A DNA stretch of 64,000 nt from an uncultured Faecalicatena sp. (GCA_902489075.1 CABTYO010000013.1:5192-69191); one strand, 5' to 3'; counted from the first letter of the stretch, positions 39,686-49,136 are shown. Numbers and translations: made by a program. Notes: generated by a model not told the origin, from the sequence alone.

Positions 39686-42348
39686 TAAAACGGCCGTTAT
39701 GCGCGGCGGCTGTCCTCTATCTCTGTGTCCAGACAATCCTGACTGCCGGGTTTCGAGCCGCGAAAGACCCAAAACCCGGCGGCATGGAGACAGCACTGGG
39801 GCAGGAAAGTAAGGTAACACTGACAGGGACGGTGTACAAAAGAGAGGAAAAGCCGGATTATAATGTATTATATCTCAAGGACAATCACGTCCTTCTGAAC
39901 AATCAGATCTATCAGGAATCAAAAATTCTTGTTTATATCGAAACGGAAAATCGCAGTAAAAATCGAGTTGGGAATAATTATCTGACTGAAAAAGGGAAAC
40001 AGTCAGAAAGTGAAGTTAAGACGGAAGACAGCGGCCAGTCAGGAAGTGAAGTTAAGACGGAAGACAGCGGCCAGTCAGGAAGAAATATCAAGGCTGAACA
40101 AGATATTCAGTTAGGAAATAAGATTCAGGTCACAGGGAAGGCAGAGGTGTTCGAAAGCCCCAGGAATCCCGGGAATTTTGACCAGAAATTTTATTACCAG
40201 AAACAGGGAATCCATGCTTCTGTGTGGGCGGACAGTGCCAGGATAAAGGAACACCGGGTGTATCATCTCAGGGAAGGGCTGGCTGTGCTTCGTGCAGAGT
40301 GGAAGCAGATGCTCACAGAGAGTCTGGGAGATTATTATGGAAACAGTATGAGCGCCATTCTTCTGGGGGAGAAGAGTGAGCTCGACAGTGAATTAAAAGC
40401 ATTATATCAGACAAGCGGAATCGGTCATATATTAGCCATTTCGGGGCTGCATATGTCCTTTTTGGGAATCGGGCTCTATCAGATCCTTCGTAAAATGGGG
40501 CTTAATTTTGGTACTGCAGGGAGTATTGGCATCTGTTTTCTGCTGGGCTATACGCTCATGATCGGATGTGGAGTCTCAAGCCTGAGAGCACTTGTCATGT
40601 TCATTGTCAGGATGGGGGCGGACATCACAGGAAGGGACTACGATATGCCGACGAGTCTTGCACTGGCTGCGGCGGTGATCGTGGCGTGGCAGCCGCTGTA
40701 TCTGATGGATGCGGGATTTTTGCTGTCCTTTGGAGCATTGCTGGGAATTGTGTGTGTGAACCCGTGCCTGGAATACTGGTTTCTAAGTGGGGTGAAGCAA
40801 AAAAAGAATGGAAGAGGCCCGTGTAAAGCAGACGGTCAGGGACAAAGAGAAAAAAAGGCTGCAGGACACAAAGAAAGGTTTCAGGCATGGAAGAAAAATA
40901 TCTGCGCAAGCCTGGCAATCAACCTGACCTTGCTTCCTGTCATGCTCTACTTTTATTTTGAATTCCCACTGTATTCGATTCTGCTGAATTTACTGGTCAT
41001 TCCGCTGATGTCACTGCTGCTGGGCGCAGGGGCAGCCGGCTCACTGGTTACCGTGTTCATTCCGGGAATCGGAAAGCTGGTCCTTACGGTCTGTAAATGG
41101 GTACTTGCCCTGTACGAAAAGGCCTGCCAGATCAGCATGGCTCTGCCGATGAGCAGGATCGTGACAGGACAGCCGGGGAAGGGAGTGGTGTTTGGTTACT
41201 ATGTTCTGCTGGCGGGATTGTGTGCGGTTACATTCTGGCTGAGAAGGAAAGAAGAGGAGGCTGAGGATGGGACAGGAGAGATAAAGAATGCAGGCTTCCA
41301 GTCAGGTGAACGCAATAATAGAAGAGGGAACAAAGAAAATAATGTATCGGATTTGGAACAGTACAGAGCAGGAAAAGTGATCTTGAAGACTGGTGCTAAA
41401 AGAGTTTCAGGGAGTATTTCCATACTGGGACTTTGCTTTTTCCTGTGTTTTACCTGCTTCCGTGGACATGAACAATCAGGAAAGCTGTCTGTTACAATGC
41501 TGGATGTAGGGCAGGGGGATGGTCTGTTTCTAAAGGGGCCCGGAGGGACAAAGTATTTTGTGGACGGTGGCAGCAGTGATGTGTCTTCTGTCGGGAAATA
41601 CCGGATCGAGCCTTTTTTGAAATCACAGGGGGTAAGCGCACTGGATTATGTGTTTATCTCTCATGGTGATGCAGACCATATGAATGGAATTGAAGAGATG
41701 CTGGAAAATCAGAAGCTGGGGGTCCAGATCAAAAGACTGGTCCTGCCTCCTGTAGAAGTGCAGGATGACAGTCTGAAAAGCCTGGCTCTAAAGGCAGTGG
41801 AGAATGGGACAAAGGTGTTTACGATCAAAGAGGGAGATGTACTTACAGAAGAGGAATTTACAGAGAATAAACCTACCGAAAATGAACTTATGAGGGCTGG
41901 GATGAAAATCCTCTGTAAAGGTCCTCTAAAGGAGTACCAGGGAGAGCCGGGAAATGCAGCCTCCATGGTGCTGGAGGTGTCCTTTGAGAAGTTTCGGATG
42001 CTATTTGCAGGGGACGTGGAAGGGGAAGGTGAGAAACTGTTGGAGGAAAGCGGCGGGCTTAAACAGTATGATGTGCTAAAAGCTGCGCACCATGGTTCAA
42101 AAAACTCGAGTTCTGAAGAATTTCTGAAACAGACCTCACCCAAGTGTACATGGATCTCGGCCGGAATCGATAACAGGTACGGGCATCCGCATGAAGAGAC
42201 CATACGAAAGCTGGATGAAATAGAAAGTAAAATATATGGGACACAGGAGTGCGGGGCTGTGACTCTGGTGACAGATGGGGAGAAGGCGGAGATTAAGCCA
42301 TATTACAGAAAAGCAACTACAAAACAGTTGCAAGATGATGGGGGTTAG
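39682..42348 (+). CDS. comEC: ComEC/Rec2 DNA-uptake channel
   Basis: 888-residue competence protein, full length. Order: N-terminal helix and DUF4131/OB region (to about 200), Competence transmembrane domain with many helices (about 210-500, including ILAISGLHMSFLGIGLYQIL and SSLRALVMFIVRMGADITGR), and a C-terminal metallo-beta-lactamase-like domain (about 600-880) with LDVGQGDGLFL, SHGDADHMNG and AAHHGSKNS. It translocates single-stranded DNA across the membrane. ATG 39682 overlaps the GerMN stop as ATGA, after GGAGGAAG. A perfect 36-bp tandem duplication adds a 12-residue repeat near residue 115. Confidence 0.95.
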   Translation: MIKRPLCAAAVLYLCVQTILTAGFRAAKDPKPGGMETALGQESKVTLTGTVYKREEKPDYNVLYLKDNHVLLNNQIYQESKILVYIETENRSKNRVGNNYLTEKGKQSESEVKTEDSGQSGSEVKTEDSGQSGRNIKAEQDIQLGNKIQVTGKAEVFESPRNPGNFDQKFYYQKQGIHASVWADSARIKEHRVYHLREGLAVLRAEWKQMLTESLGDYYGNSMSAILLGEKSELDSELKALYQTSGIGHILAISGLHMSFLGIGLYQILRKMGLNFGTAGSIGICFLLGYTLMIGCGVSSLRALVMFIVRMGADITGRDYDMPTSLALAAAVIVAWQPLYLMDAGFLLSFGALLGIVCVNPCLEYWFLSGVKQKKNGRGPCKADGQGQREKKAAGHKERFQAWKKNICASLAINLTLLPVMLYFYFEFPLYSILLNLLVIPLMSLLLGAGAAGSLVTVFIPGIGKLVLTVCKWVLALYEKACQISMALPMSRIVTGQPGKGVVFGYYVLLAGLCAVTFWLRRKEEEAEDGTGEIKNAGFQSGERNNRRGNKENNVSDLEQYRAGKVILKTGAKRVSGSISILGLCFFLCFTCFRGHEQSGKLSVTMLDVGQGDGLFLKGPGGTKYFVDGGSSDVSSVGKYRIEPFLKSQGVSALDYVFISHGDADHMNGIEEMLENQKLGVQIKRLVLPPVEVQDDSLKSLALKAVENGTKVFTIKEGDVLTEEEFTENKPTENELMRAGMKILCKGPLKEYQGEPGNAASMVLEVSFEKFRMLFAGDVEGEGEKLLEESGGLKQYDVLKAAHHGSKNSSSEEFLKQTSPKCTWISAGIDNRYGHPHEETIRKLDEIESKIYGTQECGAVTLVTDGEKAEIKPYYRKATTKQLQDDGG
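40009..40080 (+). repeat. Perfect 36-bp tandem duplication inside comEC
   Basis: Two identical 36-bp units (40009-40044, 40045-40080) encode SEVKTEDSGQSG twice in a hydrophilic loop of the N-terminal region. In-frame and acidic, it extends a loop without breaking the gene. Identity suggests recent expansion. Confidence 0.9.
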
Positions 42349-42407
42349 AATATAATAAAAAAAGAAAGAATGAGTACAAAGTATATTCTGGATAAGGAGG
42401 GTTCAAG

Positions 42408-42833
42408 ATGAGCAATTGCATGAAATATAAAGATTATTTCGGTACAGTGGAGTATTCGGATGAGGACGAATGTTTCCACGGGAAGGTATTGGGGATTAAT
42501 GGACTTGTGACATTTGAGGGGCAGAGCGTCCAGGAACTAAAACAATCCTTTCAGGATATGGTGGATGAATATATTGCTGACTGTGAGGAGAAACAAATTC
42601 CACCGAATAAAAGCTACAAGGGGACCTTCAATGTCCGAATTGCACCGGAGCTTCACAGAAGAGCGGTCTTCTGTGCGGCAGAGGAAGGGATTTCCCTGAA
42701 TGCACTGGTGGAAAGAGCGATTTCAGATTATACAGGAGTGACGGAATTACGGAGAATTGAAGTAGAAGGAATCCCGGCAGAAGAGGTCAGTAAACGTATG
42801 CGTAATGCAATTAGGGAACGAGTTCATGTATAG
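42408..42833 (+). CDS. HicB-family antitoxin-like protein, orphan
   Basis: 141-residue protein with an N-terminal HicB-like degenerate RNase-H fold (YKDYFGTVEYSDEDECFHGK, then VLGINGLVTFEGQSV) and a C-terminal ribbon-helix-helix (FNVRIAPELHRRAVFCAAEE, then GISLNALVERAISDY). HicB normally neutralises a HicA toxin encoded next to it, but the 59-bp gap upstream and the terminator downstream leave no room for one. It may act as a stand-alone DNA-binding regulator. AAGGAGG precedes the ATG. Confidence 0.85.
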   Translation: MSNCMKYKDYFGTVEYSDEDECFHGKVLGINGLVTFEGQSVQELKQSFQDMVDEYIADCEEKQIPPNKSYKGTFNVRIAPELHRRAVFCAAEEGISLNALVERAISDYTGVTELRRIEVEGIPAEEVSKRMRNAIRERVHV

Positions 42834-42872
42834 GGGATTGTAACGATTCTATAAAAGAGAATATAAATTACA

Positions 42873-42926
42873 GATATCCCCGTAATAGATCGGGGCCTTC
42901 AAGCCCTGACCCTTACGGGGATATTC
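42873..42926. terminator. Bidirectional terminator
   Basis: ATATCCCCGTAA (42874-42885) pairs with TTACGGGGATAT (42913-42924), with an inner GGGC/GCCC stem. It separates the hicB-like gene from the convergent esterase gene. Confidence 0.85.
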
Positions 42927-42930
42927 TTAT

Positions 42931-43785
42931 TTACTCATTACTCAGGATAACATCATGCCGGATTGGAAGCCATTTGTCCAGCGCTTTTCTAAGCGACAGA
43001 TCCCAGAAATCCCATTCATGTGCATACCCTGGAACTTCATCATATTGAACATCATAGCCATATTCTGTTAATAAGTCACGGCTTGCCTGTGCAAATACAC
43101 GGATAAAGTCATTGCCTCCGCAGGTCATGAAAATTTTAGGCAGCTTCTTTCCTTCTTCAGCATTTCTTTTTGCTGTCCGGAATAAGTCACTGTCGGGATC
43201 AGCAAAACGTATCCCCTGTGCCGCCATGCTTTCGGTATCAACAGCAAAGTCTGTGTCGCCATTGTCACAGCTTTGCTCAACTACTGACATGATGGATGTA
43301 GTATCCATGCCGCCGCCTGACATAACGACTGCCGCGCAGCAGCGGTCACCGCCATATACTGCCCATTTGGTCGCGGCCATAGATCCCATGGAAAGGCCTG
43401 CTACAAAAGTATCTTCCCGCTTGGTTGAGATAGGAAACATTGCCTCGCATACCTTCGGCAGCTCTTCAAATATGTAATCCCAGTAACGTGCAGGCCAGGG
43501 CAATGCATCATCCGGGGCATTGATGTAGCTGGAATTGTAGCCGCAGGGCATTACGACAGCCACTTTATGTTCGTCTGCATAACGCACAATATTGGAGAAA
43601 TTAATGTAGTCCGAATCATCTCCTGTTCCCCCATGGAACAGGTATAATGTCTGGAATTTAGTCCCCGGCAGATAACTTTCTGCTTTTCCCTTTGCTTCAT
43701 CGAATAATGTCCAAGAAGGAATGATCATTGTAACGTTTGTCTGTTTCATCAGAGTTTTTGAAAGAAAATTAAATTTTACTACCAT
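42931..43785 (-). CDS. Alpha/beta-hydrolase, esterase D family
   Basis: 284-residue esterase of the PF00756 type, no signal peptide. Nucleophile elbow GLSMGSMAATKWAV, upstream LFHGGTGDDSDYINF oxyanion region, ARYWDYIFEELP, and a C-terminal His in GYAHEWDFWDLSLRKAL completing the triad. Such enzymes release acetyl, feruloyl or similar acyl groups from sugars. It is second in a reverse operon after a GPH-type sugar symporter. The pair probably takes up and deacylates an esterified glycoside, or hydrolyses an imported ester. Confidence 0.87.
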   Translation of the reverse strand: MVVKFNFLSKTLMKQTNVTMIIPSWTLFDEAKGKAESYLPGTKFQTLYLFHGGTGDDSDYINFSNIVRYADEHKVAVVMPCGYNSSYINAPDDALPWPARYWDYIFEELPKVCEAMFPISTKREDTFVAGLSMGSMAATKWAVYGGDRCCAAVVMSGGGMDTTSIMSVVEQSCDNGDTDFAVDTESMAAQGIRFADPDSDLFRTAKRNAEEGKKLPKIFMTCGGNDFIRVFAQASRDLLTEYGYDVQYDEVPGYAHEWDFWDLSLRKALDKWLPIRHDVILSNE

Positions 43786-43848
43786 AGTATTACCCTCTCT
43801 TTTATTTTTTATGAAAATTAAGTTTAAATAACCGTTGTTCTGAAAATA

Positions 43849-45177
43849 TCAGGCGGCAATTTCTTTGCTGGCATTTTCTTTTATGTACTTTTCAACATCA
43901 GATTCTCTTAACTTATAAAAAAGTCCGAAGATGATAAGCATCAACAACGCACCAAGTCCGGGAACCAGCGTTAATATAATAAAAATACCCTTTAACGTAG
44001 CCTCATTTTGAGCTGTATTTGCTGTGTAGCCAATGACACTCAACAGAACGCCTACGATTCCGCTTGCTAATGCCTGTCCTAATTTTGTTGTGAATGTCTG
44101 AATGGAAAACGAGATTCCCGTTGCTCGTTCGCCGCTTTTCCACATTCCGTATTCAATGCAGTCAGAAGTAAACATAGGATACATAACTGCCATAAAACCG
44201 GTGAGCGAGCTGTTAATAAATGAAAAACAAAATACCACCGGAAGACTTTGATAGCCAACTAAAAAGTATAATATTGCAGTTACAATCATCAATAAGCAGA
44301 CTGTTACAGTTACTTTATATTTTCCAAACTTCGCACATAATCTGGAGGCGAGTAAGGCCACGATAACCATCGGAACCGTATTGATAATAGAGAGAATAGC
44401 AATATAGTTTGCACTTCCAAGGTTATAGATCGCAAAATAATTATTTACGAATATACCCGTATTACAGGCGGAATATACTGTAAATGCTGCATAGTAGATA
44501 AGCAAATATTTGTTTCCCAGTACATATCCTATCATTTTTTTTATACTTACACCGGTATTGGGTGCAATATGACGCTCTTTTACATTAAAACGCATAAAAT
44601 TCATGAGTATGGCACTAATCAATGCTACAATAGCAACGCCAGCGGTCCAGCCTATTGCATTTGTAAGAGCTATGATGGTCATAGAAACCAGAAGACCACC
44701 GATAATGGGGAACAGTCTGCTGACAGACAGAAGTGAGTTACGTTCTTCCATGTTATTAGTCATGGCTGTGGTAAGACTGAATGCCGGAACGTCACTTATT
44801 GTGTATGCCATTCCCCACATTATATATATGACTGATACATACACAATTTTTCCTGCCATACTGATGTTCGGAACCCAGAACATCAACACAATCAGGACTG
44901 GCAGCAGTATTGCAGCAAAACTGGTCCAACTCTTATACTTTCCCTTTTTAGGATTGCTTTTGTCGACTATAATCCCGAAAAGAGGGTCATTTACTGCATC
45001 CCATACACGTGCAATCACAAAAATGACTCCCACTATCGCTGGAGATACACCCACATAATCTGTAAAAAACAACATGGCATACATACTGACAAGAATAAAT
45101 AAAATATTCTGACCTAAGAAATAAGAAAAATAAGAAAAGCGTTCTTTTTTAGTTGTTTCTTTTAATTGGTTCATCAT
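43849..45177 (-). CDS. GPH-family (MelB-like) sugar:cation symporter
   Basis: 442-residue, twelve-helix transporter of the glycoside-pentoside-hexuronide family. The diagnostic cation-site motif VWDAVNDPLFGIIVD is near residue 60, with the usual RERFSYFSYF-like N-terminus and a lysine/glutamate-rich C-terminal tail. It imports a glycoside with Na+ or H+. AAAGGAGAAGGA precedes the start. Transcribed divergently from the AraC-type regulator, which probably activates it in response to the substrate. Confidence 0.92.
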   Translation of the reverse strand: MMNQLKETTKKERFSYFSYFLGQNILFILVSMYAMLFFTDYVGVSPAIVGVIFVIARVWDAVNDPLFGIIVDKSNPKKGKYKSWTSFAAILLPVLIVLMFWVPNISMAGKIVYVSVIYIMWGMAYTISDVPAFSLTTAMTNNMEERNSLLSVSRLFPIIGGLLVSMTIIALTNAIGWTAGVAIVALISAILMNFMRFNVKERHIAPNTGVSIKKMIGYVLGNKYLLIYYAAFTVYSACNTGIFVNNYFAIYNLGSANYIAILSIINTVPMVIVALLASRLCAKFGKYKVTVTVCLLMIVTAILYFLVGYQSLPVVFCFSFINSSLTGFMAVMYPMFTSDCIEYGMWKSGERATGISFSIQTFTTKLGQALASGIVGVLLSVIGYTANTAQNEATLKGIFIILTLVPGLGALLMLIIFGLFYKLRESDVEKYIKENASKEIAA

Positions 45178-45220
45178 TCCTTCTCCTTTGATTTCATTTG
45201 TTTTCTAACCCGGGTGTTTG

Positions 45221-45258
45221 TGATATCATACAAAAGTTCTTCTTTACTAAATGATATC
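45221..45258. promoter_or_regulatory. Direct repeat of TGATATC in the divergent intergenic region
   Basis: TGATATC occurs at 45221-45227 and again at 45252-45258, 31 bp apart (about three helical turns), between the symporter and araC-type genes. Spaced direct repeats are typical of AraC-family binding sites. Confidence 0.4.
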
Positions 45259-45346
45259 TTAATGACATAATAACAGTATATATGTATCTTTATAGCATCT
45301 GATTACAATATATGTATTATTTTTCTACTTTGCTTGGGAGGGGATT

Positions 45347-46393
45347 ATGGAACAGTCATTCAGGGAGTTTGTAGAGATTGAAAATACAACGGGAACATAT
45401 AAAGTCTATTCGGATGAAATACCGGATGTTATTATCAACAGTACTCCGGTCGAATTGCAGGAGGTAAGTTTTTCTGCGGATGGAAAAGGGCAGCGGGATG
45501 CTTATAACTATCATTCTGTGGAAAAAATAAAATTCAGTTCTAACCGTTTGATGCCATCTATTAAAGCGAAACTACATAAACATGATTATTTTGAAATGGC
45601 TGTGATTGTATCAGGAGAATTCGAAATGCAGATTGAATCACAATTATGCAGGTTTAAAAAATGGGATGTCTGTTTATTGAACCGCTCTACGCGGCATGCA
45701 GAACATTTCAAACCTGACAGCCGCCTGTTTTATATCACTCTGTCAACTGAATTTTTGACAGGATGGTCTAATTTATCCAGATTCGCTTTACAGCCGATCA
45801 ACGTATTTGACAAATTTTTTAATAAGGGTCTGCGTGATAATATACAGCAAAATAAAGATTTTATCATAGCAGAGTATAGAAATGATGCCGCGGTTTCTCC
45901 GGTATTTGATATCATAGGATTGATCCGCAGGGAATTTGAACATAAACAGCCGGGATATTATTTCTTTATCTATGGATTCATCTATCGATTGATGAACATT
46001 CTGGCTGATTCGCAGTATTATCAAACCGAATATACGGATCTTGGGGCTGACGATGGATTTTCTCTCGCTTTTTCAGCAAAACAGATTCTGGATAAGCATA
46101 AACGAAAGATGACAAAGATGGAGGTTGGTGAAAGACTAAACTATAATGCGGAATATATCAATAAAGTATTTAAGAAACACTATGGGTGTACAATCCCTTC
46201 CTATAATCAGTCTGTTTATCTGCAGCAGGCGGTCTTTTTATTATGCAATACAGATTTACATATCCACAGGATATGTAAAATGATTGGTTTTTCTAATCGG
46301 ACCCATTTTTATAAGATTTTTTCTAAGGCATACGGATGCACACCTGCTGCTTACCGGAAAAAGTGGTCTAATCACTCAAAGGACCTTTTATAA
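45347..46393 (+). CDS. AraC-family transcriptional regulator
   Basis: 348-residue regulator. It has an N-terminal cupin sensor domain (KLHKHDYFEMAVIVSGEFEM, then LNRSTRHAEHF) and a C-terminal pair of HTH motifs (GERLNYNAEYINKVFKKHYG, then ICKMIGFSNRTHFYKIFSKA and YGCTPAAYRKKW). GGGAGGGG precedes the ATG. It is divergent from the symporter-esterase operon and is the obvious local regulator, probably activating on binding a sugar. Confidence 0.93.
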   Translation: MEQSFREFVEIENTTGTYKVYSDEIPDVIINSTPVELQEVSFSADGKGQRDAYNYHSVEKIKFSSNRLMPSIKAKLHKHDYFEMAVIVSGEFEMQIESQLCRFKKWDVCLLNRSTRHAEHFKPDSRLFYITLSTEFLTGWSNLSRFALQPINVFDKFFNKGLRDNIQQNKDFIIAEYRNDAAVSPVFDIIGLIRREFEHKQPGYYFFIYGFIYRLMNILADSQYYQTEYTDLGADDGFSLAFSAKQILDKHKRKMTKMEVGERLNYNAEYINKVFKKHYGCTIPSYNQSVYLQQAVFLLCNTDLHIHRICKMIGFSNRTHFYKIFSKAYGCTPAAYRKKWSNHSKDLL

Positions 46394-46398
46394 ATATT

Positions 46399-46427
46399 TT
46401 GCAAATCCGTGAACTTTCCTATATAAT
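46399..46427 (+). promoter_or_regulatory. holA promoter, predicting a leaderless mRNA
   Basis: TTGCAA (46399-46404) and a perfect TATAAT (46422-46427) are 17 bp apart. The expected start site near 46434 is only about 3 nt before the holA ATG at 46437, and there is no ribosome binding site. Confidence 0.7.
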
Positions 46428-46436
46428 AGTCATGTT

Positions 46437-47426
46437 ATGAAAAGTTTAAATGAGGATTTAAAAACAGGACAATTTAAGCAGATTTATCTTCTCTACGGCG
46501 AGGAGAATTATCTGAAGAAGCAGTACAAGAACCGGTTCATAAAAGCGATGCTCCCGGACGGGGATACGATGAATTACGCCTATTATGAAGGGAAAGGTGT
46601 AGATGTCAGGGAGGTTATCGACCTTGCAGAGACGCTGCCGTTTTTCGCGGAGCGGCGTTTGATCGTGTTTGAGAATACCGGATTCTTCAAAAGCGCCGGA
46701 GCGGATCTGGCCGATTATATCAAAGAGATGCCGGACACCACGTATTTCATTTTCATTGAAAGCGAGGTGGACAAGCGCAGCAAGCTTTTTAAGGCGGTGA
46801 AGGCAAAGGGGCATATCGTTGAACTGCCATTTCAGGATGAGACGACACTGAAAAAGTGGATCCTGGGGCAGGTGCGCAAGGAGAATAAGCAGATTTCAGA
46901 GTCTACAGTCACCTATCTGCTGAACAAAGTCGGCACGGATATGGAGAATCTGCAGAAGGAGCTGGAAAAGCTGTTCTGCTACACTTTGGAAAAGGACAGT
47001 ATCATGCCGGAGGATGTGGATGCGGTCTGTGTCACACAGATTTCCAATCATATCTTTGATATGGTCAATGCGGTTGCGGACAAGAAGCAGGAGAAGGCGC
47101 TGGATCTGTACTATGAGCTGCTGGCATTGAAAGAGCCGCCGATGAGGATCTTATATCTGATGACCAGACAGTACCGGATTCTGCATCAGGTGAAGGATCT
47201 GGTAAAAAAAGGGTATGGCAGGAAGGAAGTGGCCAGCAAGGCGGGGCTTCATCCTTTTGCGGCAGGAAAGTATATGGACCAGGCGAAGCAGTTTAAGAGC
47301 AGTGAGCTGCGGGAAATCATGGAGGACAGTGCGGATATTGAAGAGCGGGTGAAGACCGGACGGCTGACAGATACGCTTGCTGTGGAGCTCTTCATTGTGA
47401 AGTACTCCTCACAGGGTAAAAGATAG
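46437..47426 (+). CDS. holA: DNA polymerase III subunit delta
   Basis: 329-residue clamp-loader subunit that opens the beta sliding clamp. N-terminal FKQIYLLYGEENYLKKQYKN is the family beginning, followed by the AAA-like domain and the C-terminal collar domain (ALKEPPMRILYLMTRQYRIL, then GLHPFAAGKYMDQAKQF). The start at 46437 matches the family N-terminus, yet no Shine-Dalgarno sequence precedes it and the promoter -10 is only 9 bp upstream. Convergent with the ABC permease gene across a terminator. Confidence 0.93.
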   Translation: MKSLNEDLKTGQFKQIYLLYGEENYLKKQYKNRFIKAMLPDGDTMNYAYYEGKGVDVREVIDLAETLPFFAERRLIVFENTGFFKSAGADLADYIKEMPDTTYFIFIESEVDKRSKLFKAVKAKGHIVELPFQDETTLKKWILGQVRKENKQISESTVTYLLNKVGTDMENLQKELEKLFCYTLEKDSIMPEDVDAVCVTQISNHIFDMVNAVADKKQEKALDLYYELLALKEPPMRILYLMTRQYRILHQVKDLVKKGYGRKEVASKAGLHPFAAGKYMDQAKQFKSSELREIMEDSADIEERVKTGRLTDTLAVELFIVKYSSQGKR

Positions 47427-47495
47427 GGAAAAAGATAAGGAACAGATATCAGGATGAATTAAGACACGGGTCTGAAGATGAAGTAAGTCACGTAT

Positions 47496-47532
47496 AAGAA
47501 CCCGGGCAGGGGAAGCTCTGTCCGGGTTCTTA
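47496..47532. terminator. Bidirectional terminator
   Basis: AAGAACCCGG (47496-47505) pairs with CCGGGTTCTT (47522-47531), with a CAG/CTG inner extension. It separates convergent holA and the ABC permease. Confidence 0.85.
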
Positions 47533-47552
47533 ATGCGTTCGTACATGTTACG

Positions 47553-49136
47553 CTACAGCGCATACAGCTTTATACCACAGATTTTTTGATAGAGAATGGT
47601 AGTGATCACCAGGACCACAGCTGTCATGGCTGTCGTTATAAGGAGACTGTATTTTGCAAAGGTAATGCAGAGATACAGCGGCAGCAGGCTGGCTGCCATA
47701 CCGGCACCGACTGTTGCCAGGACGGAAACAGCCCCGCCCTTGACCGCATAATATTCACTCGTCCAGTCATATTTTGGAAATTTAATGTTCAGGAAGATTC
47801 CAAGGACTGAAATAAAAAAGGCGTAGATGACAGGTGTGATGAACATAAACAGCGTCTGTACCATTGAGAGTGGAAATACGATCCTTAAAAGGACTGCGCT
47901 GATCAGCAGAACAGGCAGGATGACCGTCAAATTGACTGCAATTTTTGCCTGATAGATCACCCTGGCCCTGACCGGGACGGAGCACATGATCCAGCGGTTT
48001 TTCCCTTCCAGTGAAAGTGAAGGGGCTGTCGTGGAGGTCATGCTGACAAAGACTGCCAGTCCCATGGGCAGCGCATTTTGAAGCAGCTTCATCATACCGG
48101 CTGCTTCCAGCTGCATTTTCAATGAGGCAGGCAGGAAGAATACCGCCATGATTGAAATCACAAGAAGCAGGATGATGCCGATGCATGAATTTAGTGCATA
48201 GATCGTACATGAAACCAGCCGGTTCAGCTCCTTTTTATATAAGGCGATCAAAGGAGGTGTCTGTTTTAAGCCGCGGATCTGATAATCTTTGTCTGCATGA
48301 TGGGAGAATACGGCAGTATTTAAGGTCTTGTAAAAGTAAGAAACGATTGCGGTAAACAGGATAAAAAGCAGCAGGGAGCTGCCGGCAAAGAGGAAGAAAC
48401 TGCCCCAGTCATGATGCAGCAGTGCGTTTGAAAAAAGTGCCGCAGGCGGGTAGAACTGATTGACCGCGTCCGTCACGGCTGCACCCAGATCCGTGATCTG
48501 AACGGTATCCATCGCCTGCGATTTTGCAGAAGCAAATACAATCAGTAATACTCCCAGAGTGCTTAATAACAGTGACAGAAAATTTGTATGCCTCGAACGG
48601 GAAGATATGGCAGTGATGAGAATGCCCAGAGTCAAAGCCAGGATCATAGGGATGACGGGTGAAAAAAGCAGTCCGCCAGCCAGAAACAGATAGCCGCTGG
48701 CAGCAGGATGCACGTACATACTGTATAGGATGCATGACGGAAGCATGGTGGTCAATCCAAGGATCAGATTGGTGAAGTACAGCATTGTGGTCCGGCTCAG
48801 GACAACAGAAAGACTGTGGATGGGCAGGGACATCACCATGTCGTAGTCCTTTTCACCGATCAGTACTCCTGTACTTTTTACAAAAGTAAGCATGAGTGAA
48901 GCAAGAGAACAGATCACAACCATCATGGCAGGAAGTGCTCCTGCCAGACCGGCCTGGGCCATGATGTAACTGAATTTTGCCGTATATACAACGAGAATCG
49001 CAACAGCGGCAAGCGCTAAAACTGCAACAATTGCGGACCGCTGCTTTTCTTTTGCGTCGTGGGAATGGAGCAGACGGTTGATGCCAAAAAGGTGATAGAA
49101 CTGCATTCTCATAAGATATCTGTATTTATTTGTCAT
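47553..49136 (-). CDS. ABC transporter permease, multi-helix exporter type
   Basis: 527-residue integral membrane protein with about 12 hydrophobic segments. Examples are AVLALAAVAILVVYTAKFSY, LGLTTMLPSCILYSMYV, IGIILLLVISIMAVFFL and ILPVLLISAVLLRIVF. No binding-protein gene is linked, so an exporter or ABC-2/EcsB-like role is likelier than an importer. The start overlaps the ATPase gene by 11 nt, with an excellent GGAGGTGATC site, so the two subunits are translated together. Substrate unknown; an adjacent DUF1648 protein hints at peptide or bacteriocin-related functions. Confidence 0.82.
   Translation of the reverse strand: MTNKYRYLMRMQFYHLFGINRLLHSHDAKEKQRSAIVAVLALAAVAILVVYTAKFSYIMAQAGLAGALPAMMVVICSLASLMLTFVKSTGVLIGEKDYDMVMSLPIHSLSVVLSRTTMLYFTNLILGLTTMLPSCILYSMYVHPAASGYLFLAGGLLFSPVIPMILALTLGILITAISSRSRHTNFLSLLLSTLGVLLIVFASAKSQAMDTVQITDLGAAVTDAVNQFYPPAALFSNALLHHDWGSFFLFAGSSLLLFILFTAIVSYFYKTLNTAVFSHHADKDYQIRGLKQTPPLIALYKKELNRLVSCTIYALNSCIGIILLLVISIMAVFFLPASLKMQLEAAGMMKLLQNALPMGLAVFVSMTSTTAPSLSLEGKNRWIMCSVPVRARVIYQAKIAVNLTVILPVLLISAVLLRIVFPLSMVQTLFMFITPVIYAFFISVLGIFLNIKFPKYDWTSEYYAVKGGAVSVLATVGAGMAASLLPLYLCITFAKYSLLITTAMTAVVLVITTILYQKICGIKLYAL

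Noticed and set aside
42349..42407. HicA toxin gene before the HicB-like gene
   Set aside because: The 59-bp gap cannot encode HicA and no frame fits.
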